Source: CAYLJO01 sp964383905 (GTDB lineage: Bacteria; Acidobacteriota; Blastocatellia; Pyrinomonadales; Pyrinomonadaceae). From it: a stretch of DNA of 60,086 bases. The stretch lies in NCBI GenBank assembly GCA_964383905.1, contig CAYLJO010000006.1, positions 1-60,086 of the forward strand, written 5' to 3'. The notes beneath the pieces were generated by a model. It did no database searches and was not told the DNA's origin. It saw nothing but the letters and a program-made list of their open reading frames with translations. The position numbers were made by a program, and so were the translations under genes. Below, in pieces: positions 17,619 through 24,633 of the stretch; the first letter of the stretch is position 1, and each line of letters begins with the position of its first letter.

Positions 17619-18011
17619 ATGGCTGAATATGCTGCCTTCGTCGGCTTCGACTGGGCCGACAAGAAACACGACATCTGTCTGGTCGATGCTGTCACCGGGA
17701 AGAAAGAGTCCTCGGTCATCAAACACACCCCACAGGCACTGCAGGAGTGGGCCTCCTCTGTGCGCACTCGCTTCGGCGGGCGGAAAGTGGCCGTCTGCCT
17801 GGAGCAGAGCCGGGGGCCGCTCATCTTCGCCCTCCTCAAGGACGACTTCCTCGTCCTCTACCCGGTCAACCCTTCCACCTTGGCGAAGTACCGCGAGGCC
17901 TTCTCTCCCAGTGGTGCCAAGGATGATCCGCGCGATGCTGAGTACGCCGTCGAGTTACTGCTGCATCACCGCGAGCGGCGCGAAGGCGTGGCTCACGGAC
18001 GACGAGCGTGA
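17619..18011 (+). CDS. IS110 recombinase, RuvC-like (DEDD) part
   Basis: 130 residues. Shows the DEDD nuclease motifs: VGFDWADKKHD, VCLEQSRGP and KDDPRDAEYAVELL. In one-piece IS110 recombinases this domain continues straight into a coiled coil and the Tnp domain. Here the frame ends with TGA at 18009-18011, overlapping GTG 18008 of the next ORF by 4 bases. Copy 2 is split at the same place. ATG 17619 is chosen because it matches the start in copy 2; GGAGGAG lies just upstream. Confidence 0.88.
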   Translation: MAEYAAFVGFDWADKKHDICLVDAVTGKKESSVIKHTPQALQEWASSVRTRFGGRKVAVCLEQSRGPLIFALLKDDFLVLYPVNPSTLAKYREAFSPSGAKDDPRDAEYAVELLLHHRERREGVAHGRRA

Positions 18012-18874
18012 CCAGGCAGTTGCAGTATCTGGTCGAGCACCGCAGGAGAGTAGTTTCAGACCGGACGCGCGCCAGCAACCGGATGACCGCTCTCTTGAAG
18101 CTTTATTTCCCTCAAGTTTTAGAGTGGTTTGATGACATCCGCACCGACTTGGTCTGTGACTTCCTTTTGCAGTGGCCGACTCTCGAAGAGGTCAAGAGAG
18201 TCAGGCGGACGACCCTCGAGAAGTTCTTCCGCGAGCATAACTCGGTGCGCAAACAGAGCACGGAGCAGCGCATTAACGCCATCAAAGAGGCTGTGCCACT
18301 GACCACCGACCGTGCCGTGATCTCTTCCTCGGTGGTGATGATCAAAACGCTGGCCGCTCAAATGAAGACGGCCATCTCTGCGATCAAGGAGTTTGACCAG
18401 CAGATCGAGGAGCTATGCTCAACTGATGAGGACTACCACATCTTCGCCTCTCTGCCGGGCTCAGGCAGCGTCTATAGTTCCAGACTGCTGGCGGCCTTCG
18501 GCACAGATCGGGGGAGGTTCGGGAGCGCCGAGGAGGTGGCGACGTACACAGGCATCGCCCCGGTCATCGAGCGGAGCGGTGAGAGTTGCTGGGTGAGGTG
18601 GAGGTATTTCTGTCCGAAGTTCCTGCGGCAGAGCTTCCACGAATGGGCGGCGGAGTCAGTGAGGCACTCGTTCTGGGCCAGGGCCTACTACGGGGAGCAG
18701 CGGGGGAAGGGGAAAGGACATCATGCGGCGGTGAGAGCATTGGCTTACAAGTGGATCAGGATCATCTACCGGTGCTGGCTGATGAGGACTCCCTACGACG
18801 AGGTGAAGTACCTGGAGCAGTTGAGGAGGAAGGGTTCGTCGCTGTTGAAGTATGCGGCGAATCACTCGGAGTAG
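18008..18874 (+). CDS. IS110 recombinase, coiled-coil and Tnp (transposase_20) part
   Basis: 288 residues from GTG 18008. The N-terminal helical part (TRQLQYLVEHRRRVVSDRT) corresponds to the coiled coil of IS110 enzymes. The C-terminal Tnp domain has SLPGSGSVYSSRLLAAFG, EVATYTGIAP and the serine of IERSGES, the expected nucleophile region. Translation is probably coupled to the RuvC ORF through the GTGA overlap. Joining the two in one frame would need two single-base deletions (in GAAGGC and CGTGACC), which copy 2 shares. Confidence 0.87.
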   Translation: MTRQLQYLVEHRRRVVSDRTRASNRMTALLKLYFPQVLEWFDDIRTDLVCDFLLQWPTLEEVKRVRRTTLEKFFREHNSVRKQSTEQRINAIKEAVPLTTDRAVISSSVVMIKTLAAQMKTAISAIKEFDQQIEELCSTDEDYHIFASLPGSGSVYSSRLLAAFGTDRGRFGSAEEVATYTGIAPVIERSGESCWVRWRYFCPKFLRQSFHEWAAESVRHSFWARAYYGEQRGKGKGHHAAVRALAYKWIRIIYRCWLMRTPYDEVKYLEQLRRKGSSLLKYAANHSE

Positions 18875-18890
18875 GGGTCAAAAAAAACAC

Positions 18891-18896
18891 TTGACA
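18891..18896 (+). promoter_or_regulatory. Outward -35 element at the IS110 right end
   Basis: TTGACA lies 12 bases before the right core and points out of the element. In the circular form it would face TATAGG of the left end at a spacing of 14. Junction promoters are known for IS110-family circles; the short spacing makes this only a possibility. Confidence 0.4.
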
Positions 18897-18984
18897 CGAA
18901 GGCCTCAGCTGGTTGTTAGCTTGCGCTCGCGCTGCATAAGTCAAACTGATGATCGGACTTCTCCACGAATAGGTCTCTTCCCCC

Positions 18985-19470
18985 TCAGCCGTACCATTCG
19001 TTCATCAGGATATACTCACACCTCACGACCATTTCCTTCGCTTGCCGCAGCCCCAGCTGATACGCGTTCTCAAAACAGGCCTTGGCTTCGATAACGCGGC
19101 CCAACCGACCAAGCTCATCCCCCTTGTTATACCAGGCCCTGGCGAGGCCCGGGTCTACCTCAAGCGCGCGGTAATAACACGACAGCGCTTCGTCTGGCCG
19201 CCCCAGCCCGCTCAGCGCATTCCCTCTGTTCATCCAGGCGTGTGCGCTTTGCGGATCGGTCTCAAGCGCCGCGTCGTAGCACCCGAGGGCCTCTTCGTTC
19301 CGCCCGAGACTCCACAGCGCGAGCCCCTTATTGATCCAACTGTTGAGGTGGCGCGGGTCAAGTGCGAGAGCGCTTTCGTAGAGAGTGAGGTCCTCATTAA
19401 ATTTCCCTGCGTCCAGAAGCACGCCCGCCTGTTCGGACAACTCGGTGAGATTTTTTGATGGTTCCACCAT
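18985..19470 (-). CDS. TPR-repeat protein (integron cassette gene)
   Basis: 161 residues made of about four tetratricopeptide repeats, with the usual pattern seen as WINKGLALWSLGRNEEALGCY and WMNRGNALSGLGRPDEALSCY (each shown in part of the repeat). TPR units bind other proteins; no enzymatic domain is present. It lies between attC sites at 19538-19635 and the one split by IS110 copy 1, so it is read as a cassette. Function unknown. Confidence 0.8.
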   Translation of the reverse strand: MVEPSKNLTELSEQAGVLLDAGKFNEDLTLYESALALDPRHLNSWINKGLALWSLGRNEEALGCYDAALETDPQSAHAWMNRGNALSGLGRPDEALSCYYRALEVDPGLARAWYNKGDELGRLGRVIEAKACFENAYQLGLRQAKEMVVRCEYILMNEWYG

Positions 19471-19537
19471 GCCTTGAATGTCCTATGCTAAATACCCCTC
19501 CGCCTGTTCTGGAATATATGCCATAACAGTGCTGGCA

Positions 19538-19635
19538 AGCTAACGTTTTATTGAGCAGCGCGCCGCCAACGTTAGTCAAACACAAGCTGTCGCCTCACTC
19601 AATTCTCTGCGCGTCTGCTCCAATTCTTGTTGGGC
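19538..19635 (-). other. attC recombination site
   Basis: On the minus strand: R'' GCCCAAC, then TTGGAGCAGACGCGC, a loop of about 45 bases, GCGCGCTGCTCAA, and R' GTTAGCT. The two long arms pair completely except for an extrahelical G and A in the first arm, the hallmark of attC. It begins 5 bases after the stop of the gene at 19641. Confidence 0.85.
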
Positions 19636-19640
19636 GGCGT

Positions 19641-20306
19641 TCATAATTTACAAGCCAGCTGAATATCAAATTCGCTCTCTATTTTTTGGCAAATACCAAA
19701 AGCTCTCTTGCCATCGTCGGTAGCGGTCGAGTCGATGTAGTAGGCCATAGTGTGATGAGAGGAGGTTTTCATTTCCAACACAAGCTCTTCTGCGTCGGGA
19801 TAAGGCATATAACGTTTGTCCAAGGCAAGGCCAATTGAAGAATCGATGCCGTTTTGTTTCAAGTAGGCGAAGAGATTGTCCCATCCAGAGTGTGGCGCGT
19901 TGAGCGGCCGGTTGACGTAAATAGCCTTTCCTTTGTGAAAGACAGCCTTGGCTCCAACAACTTTCGGTGAGACGAACGAGGCAGCCGCATTACCATTCTC
20001 GATTTTGAGGATGAAGCAACGCGGATAGGCCAAGCCAAACCCTTTCCATATCCTGAACTCTGACTGATCATCGATCAACTCAACATCTTTCAGATTTGGG
20101 ATGCCTGCCTGTTTAGATAGACCCGCTAACTGTCGCACCATTTCATCGTACGGAATCGCAGGCAATCCTTCACTAGTTGAGTCGTTGGAAGGCTGCGCGG
20201 CGGAGTTGGAATCAATTGGCTGCGTTGACTGCTTGTCATTCGAGGAACACGACCCGAGTGCACTGCCAAGCAGGACGACGAACGTTACTGTTAGGATTGT
20301 TTTCAC
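19641..20306 (-). CDS. Putative lipoprotein (integron cassette gene)
   Basis: About 221 residues from GTG 20306 (frame open further upstream, but that part lies in the attC site). Signal peptide VKTILTVTFVVLLGSALGSC ends in a lipobox with Cys, followed by a Ser/Gln/Asn-rich linker. The rest (ELIDDQSEFRIWKGFGLAYPR and later FGICQKIESEFDIQLACKL, cited in part) shows no domain I recognise. Clearly AT-richer than the backbone genes. Flanked by attC sites on both sides. Confidence 0.72.
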   Translation of the reverse strand: MKTILTVTFVVLLGSALGSCSSNDKQSTQPIDSNSAAQPSNDSTSEGLPAIPYDEMVRQLAGLSKQAGIPNLKDVELIDDQSEFRIWKGFGLAYPRCFILKIENGNAAASFVSPKVVGAKAVFHKGKAIYVNRPLNAPHSGWDNLFAYLKQNGIDSSIGLALDKRYMPYPDAEELVLEMKTSSHHTMAYYIDSTATDDGKRAFGICQKIESEFDIQLACKL

Positions 20307-20320
20307 GACCACTGCAAGCC

Positions 20321-20406
20321 GCTCAACAATGAAGCTAACCGGCGAGCAATCAACATATTTGATAAGCTTTAACCTGTTTTCGAGTCCGGTTAAGCGTCTG
20401 TTAGAT
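20321..20406 (-). other. attC recombination site
   Basis: Minus strand: R'' ATCTAAC, spacer, GCTTAACCGG, loop, CCGGTTAGC, spacer, R' GTTGAGC. The arms pair with one extrahelical A. R' fits GTTRRRY. It starts 6 bases after the stop of the ATP-grasp gene. Confidence 0.75.
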
Positions 20407-20412
20407 TTCGCG

Positions 20413-21333
20413 CTACCCAAGACTCAGATTCTCTGCCTCCCTCTTCAGATTACGATAGAACTGCTCGACATCCGCGTGCTCTGCTAATCCTGCCACCTGC
20501 CCGTCCCCTAGCTCCACAATCATCCAATCCCCACCCTTCCCTTGCGCCACATCCATCGTGAAGAATCGGCTATTCACTCGCCTTGCCACATCAGCAAACA
20601 ACCCTTTGGGTGGCATGACTCCCCGATAGTCTCCTTCTTCCCAATACGCCAGTGAATATACCGGCTTTCCCGCGACGAAGAATATGCGAAACTCTTTCGT
20701 CAGAGGCATTCCACTCTTTGAATGTCTGGCTAGAGGCTCAAACTCAACATACTGACGAAAGACAAGACCACCGTTGATTTCCTCACCCTGTAGCTCCAGG
20801 AAGTGGTTCACCACCTTTTCTACTGCCACTCGATCCGACGCCGAGGGGATAAAGCAAGCCTCTCCCCATTCATGCTTTCTGGATTTGACATAGTCCTTCA
20901 GGACAACGGGGCGGTCACCGAACGGGGCCAGCAATTCGACCACCCTCTCAATGTTAAAGCCCTCATCATAGGGAAGAAAGACTGAGGGCGGGGTAAAGTG
21001 CTCGATCACTGAATAAGAGTCCGGCAGGTAATGACAATGTTTGTACTGCTCGGGTGTGTTTATGAGAATGAGGTTGCGCTCGCTCAGAGCGGCAAACAAG
21101 ACTGAATATTGCTCAGGCGTCAGCATCCAGCCGCGATAGATTGCCAGTTCTGGAGGTTCAACGGCTCGCACTCTCCGGACAGCGGCAGAGCGTTTGCCTT
21201 GATCAACTAAGGCTTCGTAGTTGATGAGATCCGACACTAATCCGACTTTTGCAGACGCCACCACCTCTTTCTCATACGTTGAATCCGGCTTGGCTGGTAA
21301 AAATGGCTCTGAGCAAAAGATGATTCTCATCAC
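20413..21333 (-). CDS. ATP-grasp protein, DUF4343/R2K-like (cassette gene)
   Basis: 306 residues. A preATP-grasp-like N-terminus is followed by RPVVLKDYVKSRKHEWGEAC, then FRQYVEFEPLA, KEFRIFFVAGKPV and a C-terminal FFTMDVAQGKGGDWMIVELGDGQVAGL (cited in part). These fit the R2K clade of ATP-grasp enzymes, which are linked to peptide or nucleic-acid modification and are frequent in phage and accessory regions. ATP-binding lysines and the C-terminal D/E positions appear present. The exact reaction is unknown. Confidence 0.75.
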   Translation of the reverse strand: MMRIIFCSEPFLPAKPDSTYEKEVVASAKVGLVSDLINYEALVDQGKRSAAVRRVRAVEPPELAIYRGWMLTPEQYSVLFAALSERNLILINTPEQYKHCHYLPDSYSVIEHFTPPSVFLPYDEGFNIERVVELLAPFGDRPVVLKDYVKSRKHEWGEACFIPSASDRVAVEKVVNHFLELQGEEINGGLVFRQYVEFEPLARHSKSGMPLTKEFRIFFVAGKPVYSLAYWEEGDYRGVMPPKGLFADVARRVNSRFFTMDVAQGKGGDWMIVELGDGQVAGLAEHADVEQFYRNLKREAENLSLG

Positions 21334-21356
21334 TTAACGGTAATCAATAAGAAGAA

Positions 21357-21459
21357 ATCTAGCGCTGGAATTGACCGGCGCGGCGCACGACGCCGAAATC
21401 ATGCTAGCTCTCGATGAGAGGCAAGCTAACCCCGTGTCCGGTCGAATGGCTTGTTGGGT
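21357..21459 (-). other. attC recombination site
   Basis: Minus strand: R'' ACCCAAC (21453-21459), spacer AAGCC, ATTCGACCGG, a long loop with a second small hairpin, CCGGTCAAT, and a degenerate R' GCTAGAT. The arms pair with an extrahelical C. Confidence 0.65.
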
Positions 21460-21490
21460 GCGGCGCGCATTGAAATAGTTTGCTCAGATT

Positions 21491-21904
21491 CTAGTCGCCT
21501 ACCACTCCCGCAAAATACCACTTTTTATCCCTGCGAAATTCAAAGTAATATCTGTTGTCTTTGGTGACTCTGGTTGGTATCCCTTTACTACTCCAATCCC
21601 GGTTAATTACTGTCCCTTGTGCAAAAGATTTTTGCAGATCTCTCCATGATCCATTTTTAGCATTCTCATCTATCACTTGTAACCAGTCGCCGGCTGTTCC
21701 GCCACCGCCGCCATCGGAGAAATCGTCCGGCATCATCCGCAGCATCGCCGCGCGGTCACGGTTATTCACTGCCGCGCGAAACGCGGTGTAAAAGCTTTGC
21801 CAGCTTGCATTCGCTGCCGCCCAGTTTGAGCGTGATGTTTGGGTAAAGGTCAAACCGGGAATAAGCAGAATGAGCAATAGGGATAGGATTTTTGTTTTGG
21901 TCAT
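21491..21904 (-). CDS. Small secreted protein (cassette gene)
   Basis: 137 residues from ATG 21904, preceded by AAAGGAGAAG. Signal peptide TKTILSLLLILLIPGLTF-type, then a single domain beginning SNWAAANASWQSFYTAF and containing RAAMLRMMPDDFSDGGGGG and YYFEFRRDKKWYFAGVVGD. The layout resembles NTF2-like secreted proteins, but I cannot assign it. attC sites lie on both sides. Confidence 0.68.
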   Translation of the reverse strand: MTKTKILSLLLILLIPGLTFTQTSRSNWAAANASWQSFYTAFRAAVNNRDRAAMLRMMPDDFSDGGGGGTAGDWLQVIDENAKNGSWRDLQKSFAQGTVINRDWSSKGIPTRVTKDNRYYFEFRRDKKWYFAGVVGD

Positions 21905-21940
21905 AATCTTCTCCTTTAACGTTAACAGCATCAGGAAAGC

Positions 21941-22025
21941 ACCCAACGTCCGGCATCAGCCGCCGCGCAGGGCCTTGAGGTTGATGAAAGCCACCCGGCT
22001 CGCGGTCGGCTGCATGCGGTTGAGC
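21941..22025 (-). other. attC recombination site
   Basis: Minus strand: R'' GCTCAAC, CGCATG, CAGCCGACCGCG, loop, CGCGGCGGCTG, ATGCCGGAC, R' GTTGGGT. The arms pair perfectly but for one extrahelical A (and a G if the stem is extended). Both boxes fit the consensus. The best attC of the set. Confidence 0.88.
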
Positions 22026-22059
22026 TGCCTTCGGCCTTGCCAATCGGAGGCCCGGCTAG

Positions 22060-22938
22060 TCAATACATCTCCTTTGCATCCTTGGGCAGGGAGCGCACGT
22101 GTTTCAAGTGAGCGCTCACCTTCTCGTCATCGCTGCGTGGGTAGTCAAAACCAAAATGCTCTGCAACTTGATTGGCCGCCAATCTGAACAGGTCGCACAT
22201 CATGTGAAGGGCGTCCCACGTATTCTCATAGCCGGCATCCGAATATGTTTTCTCAAGCATCGCCCAGAGCTCCGGCTCAAGGTACTGCTTGAGGTGTTTA
22301 CCATGGCTGCCAGGACCGCGTAAGAACTGGGTCTTCACACCCACATGCCAGGTCAGCATTTTCATCAACTGCTCCCGGATAACTTGGTCGAGCATGTGTT
22401 TGGCGTAGATTATCTCTTCCCTCCACAACCCTTTGGCGACGTAGGGGCACACCCACCAGAATTCGTTGCAGCAATCGGCGAATGCTTTGACGGTGGGTGG
22501 TCTTGGGAGATAGTCGCTTTCGCTCGGGGCCGGAAACGGTTCAACAATACCGTCCTTATCCAGGAGTAACAGGCTTAAACTTTCCCTCTTAAACTCATGG
22601 AGCTTGGCGATAGGCAATAGTGTGAGATCAATTCGGTTGCCGTCGGTAAACTGCATGAGGTAAGCGAAGCGCCCGTCATTCCGAGGAGGCGGGTCTCCCA
22701 TCGCCTCGGGCATTTGTAGGATCATCATCTCGCCGAACCGGTTTATCCAGGTATGGTCATCCCTGAAAGAATCGACATCGGTGACGAGGTAAACAATATC
22801 AAAATCCTGAAAGATATCGCGCCGCGCATGCGGGTTCGTGCGCGAGCCGTTCATGATCACGGCGCGGATGCGGTCGTCGGTCTGTGCGGTATAGACAATG
22901 AGCTCAAGCATCTCTTGTTCGCTACGCATGATTCTCAT
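22060..22938 (-). CDS. ANT(6)-type aminoglycoside 6-adenylyltransferase (cassette gene)
   Basis: About 292 residues from ATG 22938. Nucleotidyltransferase core GSRTNPHARRDIFQDFDIVY carries the GS and DxD residues for metal and ATP. It continues with LMQFTDGNRIDLTL, LLLDKDGIVEPFPAPS, CCNEFWWVCPYVAKGLWR and AEHFGFDYP, all typical of AadE/AadK enzymes that adenylylate streptomycin. Full length for the family. It sits between two good attC sites and starts 10 bases after R', so it depends on outside transcription. Substrate and activity are predicted only. Confidence 0.9.
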   Translation of the reverse strand: MRIMRSEQEMLELIVYTAQTDDRIRAVIMNGSRTNPHARRDIFQDFDIVYLVTDVDSFRDDHTWINRFGEMMILQMPEAMGDPPPRNDGRFAYLMQFTDGNRIDLTLLPIAKLHEFKRESLSLLLLDKDGIVEPFPAPSESDYLPRPPTVKAFADCCNEFWWVCPYVAKGLWREEIIYAKHMLDQVIREQLMKMLTWHVGVKTQFLRGPGSHGKHLKQYLEPELWAMLEKTYSDAGYENTWDALHMMCDLFRLAANQVAEHFGFDYPRSDDEKVSAHLKHVRSLPKDAKEMY

Positions 22939-22947
22939 TAATCTGGT

Positions 22948-23030
22948 ATTTAACGCGAAGTTCAGCGGGCGCAATCAACATGAAAGGGATGCGTCAAGAT
23001 TGATGCGCCCCGCTGCAATCTCTGTGAGGC
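22948..23030 (-). other. attC recombination site overlapping a gene end
   Basis: Minus strand: degenerate R'' GCCTCAC, AGAGATTG, CAGCGGGGCGCATCAA, loop, TTGATTGCGCCCGCTG, AACTTCGC, R' GTTAAAT. The arms pair with extrahelical bases, and the spacers are both 8 bases. It overlaps the last codons of the gene at 22994. Confidence 0.78.
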
Positions 23031-23383
23031 GTCCCTTCGCCGCCGGCTTCCATCATCTCCAGGAGCAGCTGGAAGTCCTCTAACCAAGTCGCCGACAGTG
23101 CCTCATCTCCCAGTTCCGGCGGCCCGACCTCCCTGGCCTTCTCATATGCCTGGCTTGCTGCGTCTGTGAATAAGCGCTGCTCCTCCGAGGTCAGTTGTCG
23201 CAGGTCGATCCCACTTAATGCCGGCCAGCGGGCTTCACTGACCTGCCCGGTTAACCAGGCTGAGAACCCCAAGCCTTCGGGCGTCCGAGGGAGTGAATCG
23301 GCGATAGCAGCGAGGACGGTCTGATATGTCGGGTTCGTCCGAGACCAACCTTTACCATTGCCGAGGATGATATAACAGCTCAT
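22994..23383 (-). CDS. Hypothetical protein (cassette gene)
   Basis: 129 residues, starting MSCYIILGNGKGWSRTNPTY. A mostly helical, acidic protein with LTSEEQRLFTDAASQAYEKA and no recognisable motif. Its last residues are encoded within the attC at 22948-23030. The gap 23384-23453 upstream shows nothing, after which the attC stem at 23454-23513 begins. Function unknown. Confidence 0.6.
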   Translation of the reverse strand: MSCYIILGNGKGWSRTNPTYQTVLAAIADSLPRTPEGLGFSAWLTGQVSEARWPALSGIDLRQLTSEEQRLFTDAASQAYEKAREVGPPELGDEALSATWLEDFQLLLEMMEAGGEGTPHRDCSGAHQS

Positions 23384-23453
23384 GGCCGCCTGATTGGGTG
23401 ATTTCTAATCTATTTCTGACATTCCGGTTGCATACCGCCCGAAGATGCCTATT

Positions 23454-23515
23454 ATTGACCGGCGCGCCTCAACCTGATCTTCGGAGTTCAATTCGGTTCG
23501 CGTCCGGTCCAATTA
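23454..23515 (-). other. attC stem interrupted by IS110 copy 2
   Basis: Minus strand: TAATTGGACCGGACGCG, loop, CGCGCCGGTCAAT. The arms pair with extrahelical G and A. The R'' box is missing because IS110 copy 2 entered between R'' and L''. The guide RNA of copy 2 predicts that the missing part was CTAACAATC. Confidence 0.75.
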
Positions 23516-23575
23516 CTTATAGGTGTACGAGGTTCATATCTTCCGTCTCTGAGTTGGACAGTGGACCTTCTGCTG

Positions 23576-23765
23576 TTTTAGCTTGGAGGGGAAGAATGGA
23601 ACATGCACGCGGGTGTAACGAATATCCAATTAGTAGCGGTAGGACGCTTACTAACAATCTTTCGCACACCCGCCGCCGCGCTTGGCTCTCAAACGAATCC
23701 TCAGTTGATGTCGCCCAAGCCGACTCTACTATAAATATTTCGCTGAGCTAAAGCCAGCATGTTCC
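23576..23765 (+). ncRNA. Predicted bridge RNA of IS110 copy 2
   Basis: Same fold as copy 1. Target loop: GCGGGTGT (23609-23616) with ACACCCGC, CGAA/TTCG; left guide TCCAATTA (23625-23632), apical GTAGCG/CGCTTAC hairpin, right guide CTAACAATC (23651-23659). The left guide is identical to the 8 bases before the core (23508-23515). Donor loop guides CCTCAG and CTATAA are the same as in copy 1, while the target guides differ. This is the pattern expected of one donor and two targets. Confidence 0.82.
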
Positions 23766-23801
23766 ATCTGTTTTGATCTTTGGTTTCCAGGAGAGAAGAT
23801 A

Positions 23802-24185
23802 ATGCGTGAATATGCTGCTTTCGTCGGCTTCGATTGGGCCAACAAGAAACACCACCTGTGCCTGGTTGATGCTGTTACTCTCAAGAAAGAGTTCTCAGTC
23901 ATTAAACACACGCCACAGGATCTGCAAGAGTGGGCGGCCTCCTTGCGCACACGCTTCGGTGGTCAGAAAGTGGCCGTCTGCCTTGAGCAAAGCCGTGGGC
24001 CTTTAATCTTTGCGCTCTTGAAGTACGACTTCCTCACACTCTATCCGGTCAATCCTGCGACTCTGGCCAAGTATCGGGAGGCATTCTCTCCTAGTGGGGC
24101 GAAGGATGACCCGCGGGATGCCGAGTATGCCGTCGAGTTGCTGATTCATCACCGCGATCGGCGCGAAGGCCTGGCGCCCGGATGA
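23802..24185 (+). CDS. IS110 recombinase RuvC part, copy 2
   Basis: 127 residues. Motifs VGFDWANKKHH, VCLEQSRGP and KDDPRDAEYAVELL match copy 1. The stop (24183-24185) falls at the same place as in copy 1, next to the same GAAGGC sequence. GGAGAGAAG precedes the start. Confidence 0.85.
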   Translation: MREYAAFVGFDWANKKHHLCLVDAVTLKKEFSVIKHTPQDLQEWAASLRTRFGGQKVAVCLEQSRGPLIFALLKYDFLTLYPVNPATLAKYREAFSPSGAKDDPRDAEYAVELLIHHRDRREGLAPG

Positions 24186-24190
24186 CGAGC

Positions 24191-24358
24191 GTGACCCGCA
24201 CCTTGCAGTACCTGGTCGAGCATCGAAGAAGAGTGGTCTCGGACCGGACGCGTGCCAGTAACCGGATGACGGCCCTCTTGAAGCTCTATTTCCGTCAGGT
24301 TCTGGAGTGGTTTTCGGACATCCGCACGGATCTGGTCTGTGACTTCCTCTTGCAGTGA
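24191..24358 (+). pseudogene. IS110 Tnp part, copy 2, truncated remnant
   Basis: From GTG 24191 the frame encodes TRTLQYLVEHRRRVVSDRTR and ends at TGA 24356-24358, created at the truncation point. About 55 of 288 residues remain; the catalytic Tnp domain is lost. Confidence 0.8.
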
Positions 24359-24633
24359 ATAGGATTTTAGCTCAGAGGTTACAAGAACTTGCCGCTAGAG
24401 GCGAAATACCACCAACGCTTGCAGAGGTCACAGATGTGCTTAGATTTTTGGGCAACGTTGGCGCACATGCTGTTGAGGAATCTGTGATGCCTTGGCAGGT
24501 TTATGCTATTGATGAATTCTTCCGAGCAGTTGTTGAGTACGTTTATGTTGCTCCAAGTAAGCTCAAGGACTTTAAAGATAGCCTTGCTAAGTTCAAATCC
24601 AAGTCTGGCGGCACAACCAATAACGCCGGCTAA
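24358..24633 (+). pseudogene. 3' fragment of a DUF4145-like gene
   Basis: The frame (open from 24355) reads LAQRLQELAARGEIPPTLAE, then GNVGAHAVEESVMPW and VVEYVYVAPSKL. This is the C-terminal part of DUF4145 proteins, which are frequent next to restriction and defence genes. The N-terminal half is missing because of the join with IS110 copy 2. No start site of its own is convincing. Confidence 0.65.

Larger units (their letters stand above)
17329..18910 (+). mobile_element. IS110-family element, copy 1 (complete, about 1.58 kb)
   Basis: Left end begins at core CT 17329-17330 followed by TATAGG; right end is CCTCAG followed by core CT at 18909-18910. Left end position is supported by copy 2, which starts with the same ACTTATAGG. 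The right end is supported by two guide matches: CCTCAG of the donor loop equals the bases before the right core, and the right target guide fits 6 of 7 bases after it. A noncoding region of about 290 bases precedes the split recombinase. No terminal inverted repeats or target duplication are expected for this family beyond the core. Confidence 0.88.
23516..24357 (+). mobile_element. IS110-family element, copy 2, truncated at its right side
   Basis: Begins at core CT 23516-23517 followed by TATAGG, and is similar to copy 1 up to CAGTG at 24353-24357; after that the sequences differ. About half of the Tnp ORF and the right end are gone. The bridge RNA region and the RuvC ORF are complete. The copies differ at many bases, so this is not a recent duplication. 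Confidence 0.88.

Noticed and set aside
19561..19576. Second core site (GCCAACGTTAGTC) inside the attC loop, as an empty cassette
   Set aside because: AACGTTAG is a perfect core-like word, but no paired arms surround it.
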